From NCBI GenBank assembly GCA_030597485.1, contig JAUVRU010000087.1, positions 1-7,237 of the forward strand: a stretch of 7,237 nt of DNA, read 5' to 3'. Under the pieces are notes generated by a model that saw only the letters and a program-made list of their open reading frames with translations, did no database searches and was not told the origin of the DNA. A program made the translations under genes and the position numbers. Positions 6,449 through 7,237 of the stretch are shown piece after piece (the stretch's first letter is position 1; each line of letters opens with the position of its first letter). Source of the DNA: Anaerolineae bacterium (GTDB lineage Bacteria; Chloroflexota; Anaerolineae; 4572-78; NAK82).

Positions 6449-7009
6449 ATGTCGGCAGTGTGGTGTGTTGATTTCGACCCAGCGCACCTATACTTCGTGA
6501 CTTCCGCCGCTATCCAACATGGCATCTCTTCAAACGTGACATGATGAAACAGGTGATCGTCGACAGTTGGAACTACACCCAGAGCGAGGGGTGGCTGACG
6601 TTCTACGCATATGTGATCATGCCGAATCATATCCATTGCATTGTGCGCTGCCGGCCCGATCACCCGGTGATGGACGTAGTACGCGATTTCAAGAAATACA
6701 CAGCGAAGCGTATCATCGCACAGTATCAAGCTGAAGGCAACGAGCGCGTGCTAAGTTTCCTGCAAGAAGCGGTCAAACGGCCGCGGAAGCAGACATATGC
6801 GGTTTGGGAAGACGAGTATATGGCGCGAGATATCTTTTCGCCGCGCTTTCTGTTGCAGAAGCATGGAATATGTTCACAATAACCCGCTCCAGCCTCATTG
6901 GGGATTGGCAGACAGGGCTGAGGATTACAGGTGGTCGAGCGCGCGTTTCTATCTGTGCGGAGAATCAGTGGTGGTTCCTGTCAGTGATGCGCGGGAACTG
7001 ATCGTGTGA
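6449..7009 (+). pseudogene. RAYT-like Y1/HUH transposase, broken by two one-base frameshifts
   Basis: Three pieces in two frames join into one protein of about 186 residues. Piece 1 (6449-6520) reads MSAVWCVDFDPAHLYFVTSA. Piece 2 (6521-6861) starts HLFKRDMMKQ, holds the HUH motif in YAYVIMPNHIH (about residues 61-63), then DFKKYTAKRIIAQYQAEGN and VWEDEYMARDIFSP. Piece 3 (6863-7009) is MEYVHNNPLQPHWGLADRAE with EDYRWSSARFYL. A base is missing between 6520 and 6521 (CAT|GGCAT, where CATCGGCAT would restore frame), and C6862 is extra. Known from the family: Y1 transposases cut and join single-stranded DNA through a tyrosine; RAYT members act on or disperse REP palindromes. Tyrosines in KKYTAK and AQYQ are both candidates for the nucleophile; I cannot choose. 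The flanking palindromes fit a RAYT. As written the gene would not give a full-length product, unless the shifts are sequencing errors. Confidence 0.85.
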
Positions 7010-7012
7010 TCT

Positions 7013-7031
7013 GGCGGACTGCAGGTTGGCT
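7013..7031. repeat. Decayed REP-like palindrome just after the transposase remnant
   Basis: GGCGGACT (7013-7020), loop GCA, then GGTTGGCT (7024-7031). Seven of eight positions pair if three G-U type pairs are counted, with one G-G mismatch. The start GGCGGACT equals that of the tandem copies further right, and GGCACGG follows at 7033-7039 as it follows the intact palindrome. It looks like an older, diverged member of the same family. Confidence 0.5.
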
Positions 7032-7056
7032 TGGCACGGTGCCGGGAAGTGTGGGA

Positions 7057-7077
7057 CGGCGGATTACAAATCCGCCG
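7057..7077. repeat. REP-like palindrome, right of the transposase remnant
   Basis: CGGCGGATT (7057-7065) and AATCCGCCG (7069-7077) form a perfect 9-bp stem with loop ACA. It shares stem length, loop size and the GGATT/AATCC core with the palindrome at 6363-6383; the two outer stem changes are compensated on both arms. The tail GGCACG (7078-7083) matches the inverted flank of the left palindrome. Confidence 0.75.
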
Positions 7078-7237
7078 GGCACGGTGGGTGGAGATGGGCG
7101 GCGGACTACAGGCTCGCCGGGCACAAGTGGGTGGAGATGGGCGGCGGACTACAGGCTCGCCGGGCACAAGTGGGTGGAGATGGGCGGCGGACTACAGGCT
7201 CGCCGGGCGCAAGTAGGTGGAGATGGGCGGCGGACTA
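7057..7237 (+). repeat. Tandem array of 42-43 bp units built on a REP-like palindrome, running off the window
   Basis: Copy 0 is 7057-7098 (42 bp, intact palindrome), copies 1 to 3 are 7099-7141, 7142-7184 and 7185-7227 (43 bp each), and copy 4 is cut at the window edge (7228-7237). Copies 1 and 2 are identical; copy 3 differs at two positions (GGGCGC for GGGCAC, AGTAGG for AGTGGG). Each unit is a palindrome-like half (GGCGGACTACAGGCTCGCC in copies 1-3) plus a spacer ending GTGGAGATGGG. In copies 1-3 the stem keeps only GGCG/CGCC strongly, with an A-C mismatch inside. No open reading frame here is credible and there are no varied spacers. Confidence 0.9.

Noticed and set aside
4465..6729. A 754-codon open frame on the - strand opposite the PBP gene
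   Set aside because: It mirrors the high-GC codon usage of the PBP gene, has no recognisable domains, is rich in His/Arg/Pro as antisense shadows are, and runs across the intergenic region into the transposase remnant. The + strand frame has complete GT51 and transpeptidase motifs.
7031..7216. Small open frames on both strands in the tandem repeats
   Set aside because: They are translations of the 43-bp repeat, which is not a multiple needed for a fixed amino-acid repeat other than by frame cycling, and have no ribosome binding site or domain.
7057..7237. CRISPR array
   Set aside because: Units are contiguous near-identical 43-bp copies without unique spacers, and no cas gene is present.

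Overview
The window reads as a piece of a Chloroflexota chromosome, most likely of the Anaerolineae type. No 16S or taxonomic marker is present, so this is an inference. It rests on the high GC content, the Thr/Pro-rich extracellular linkers next to LysM domains, a class A penicillin-binding protein of the kind seen in that phylum, the 3' end of a multi-pass membrane protein with a YfhO-like C-terminal domain, and a RAYT-like transposase resembling those scattered through such genomes. Every gene I can support is on the + strand.

Layout. (1) 3-1205: 3' part of a large polytopic membrane protein that begins before the window. (2) 1178-1206: a good sigma70-type promoter whose -10 box overlaps that gene's stop codon. 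(3) 1277-2452: a membrane-anchored protein with two zinc ribbons, one transmembrane helix and two LysM domains, closed by a rho-independent terminator at 2512-2540. (4) 2541-2808: a non-coding stretch with several possible hairpins, then an extended -10 promoter (2699-2726) and a strong Shine-Dalgarno. (5) 2809-3555: a secreted SIMPL (DUF541) protein. (6) 3565-3657: an inverted pair of degenerate hexamer arrays directly in front of the next ribosome binding site. (7) 3673-6345: a bifunctional class A penicillin-binding protein, PBP1C-like. (8) 6351-7237: a RAYT-type (Y1/HUH) transposase remnant broken by two compensating one-base frameshifts, flanked by REP-like palindromes in inverted orientation and followed by a 43-bp tandem array of related, decayed palindromes that runs off the window.

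Together the intact genes look like an envelope neighbourhood: peptidoglycan binding (LysM), an exported SIMPL protein, and peptidoglycan polymerisation and cross-linking (PBP). The SIMPL and PBP genes may be co-transcribed, because no convincing promoter separates them. The LysM gene has its own promoter and terminator. The 3' end is mobile or repetitive DNA that sits just after the PBP stop codon and leaves that gene's C-terminus intact.

The most notable signals are the REP/RAYT unit with its tandem array, the inverted hexamer array before the PBP gene, and the two promoters sharing the ten-base core TGATATAATC. I see no convincing evidence of a wholly new multi-gene system.
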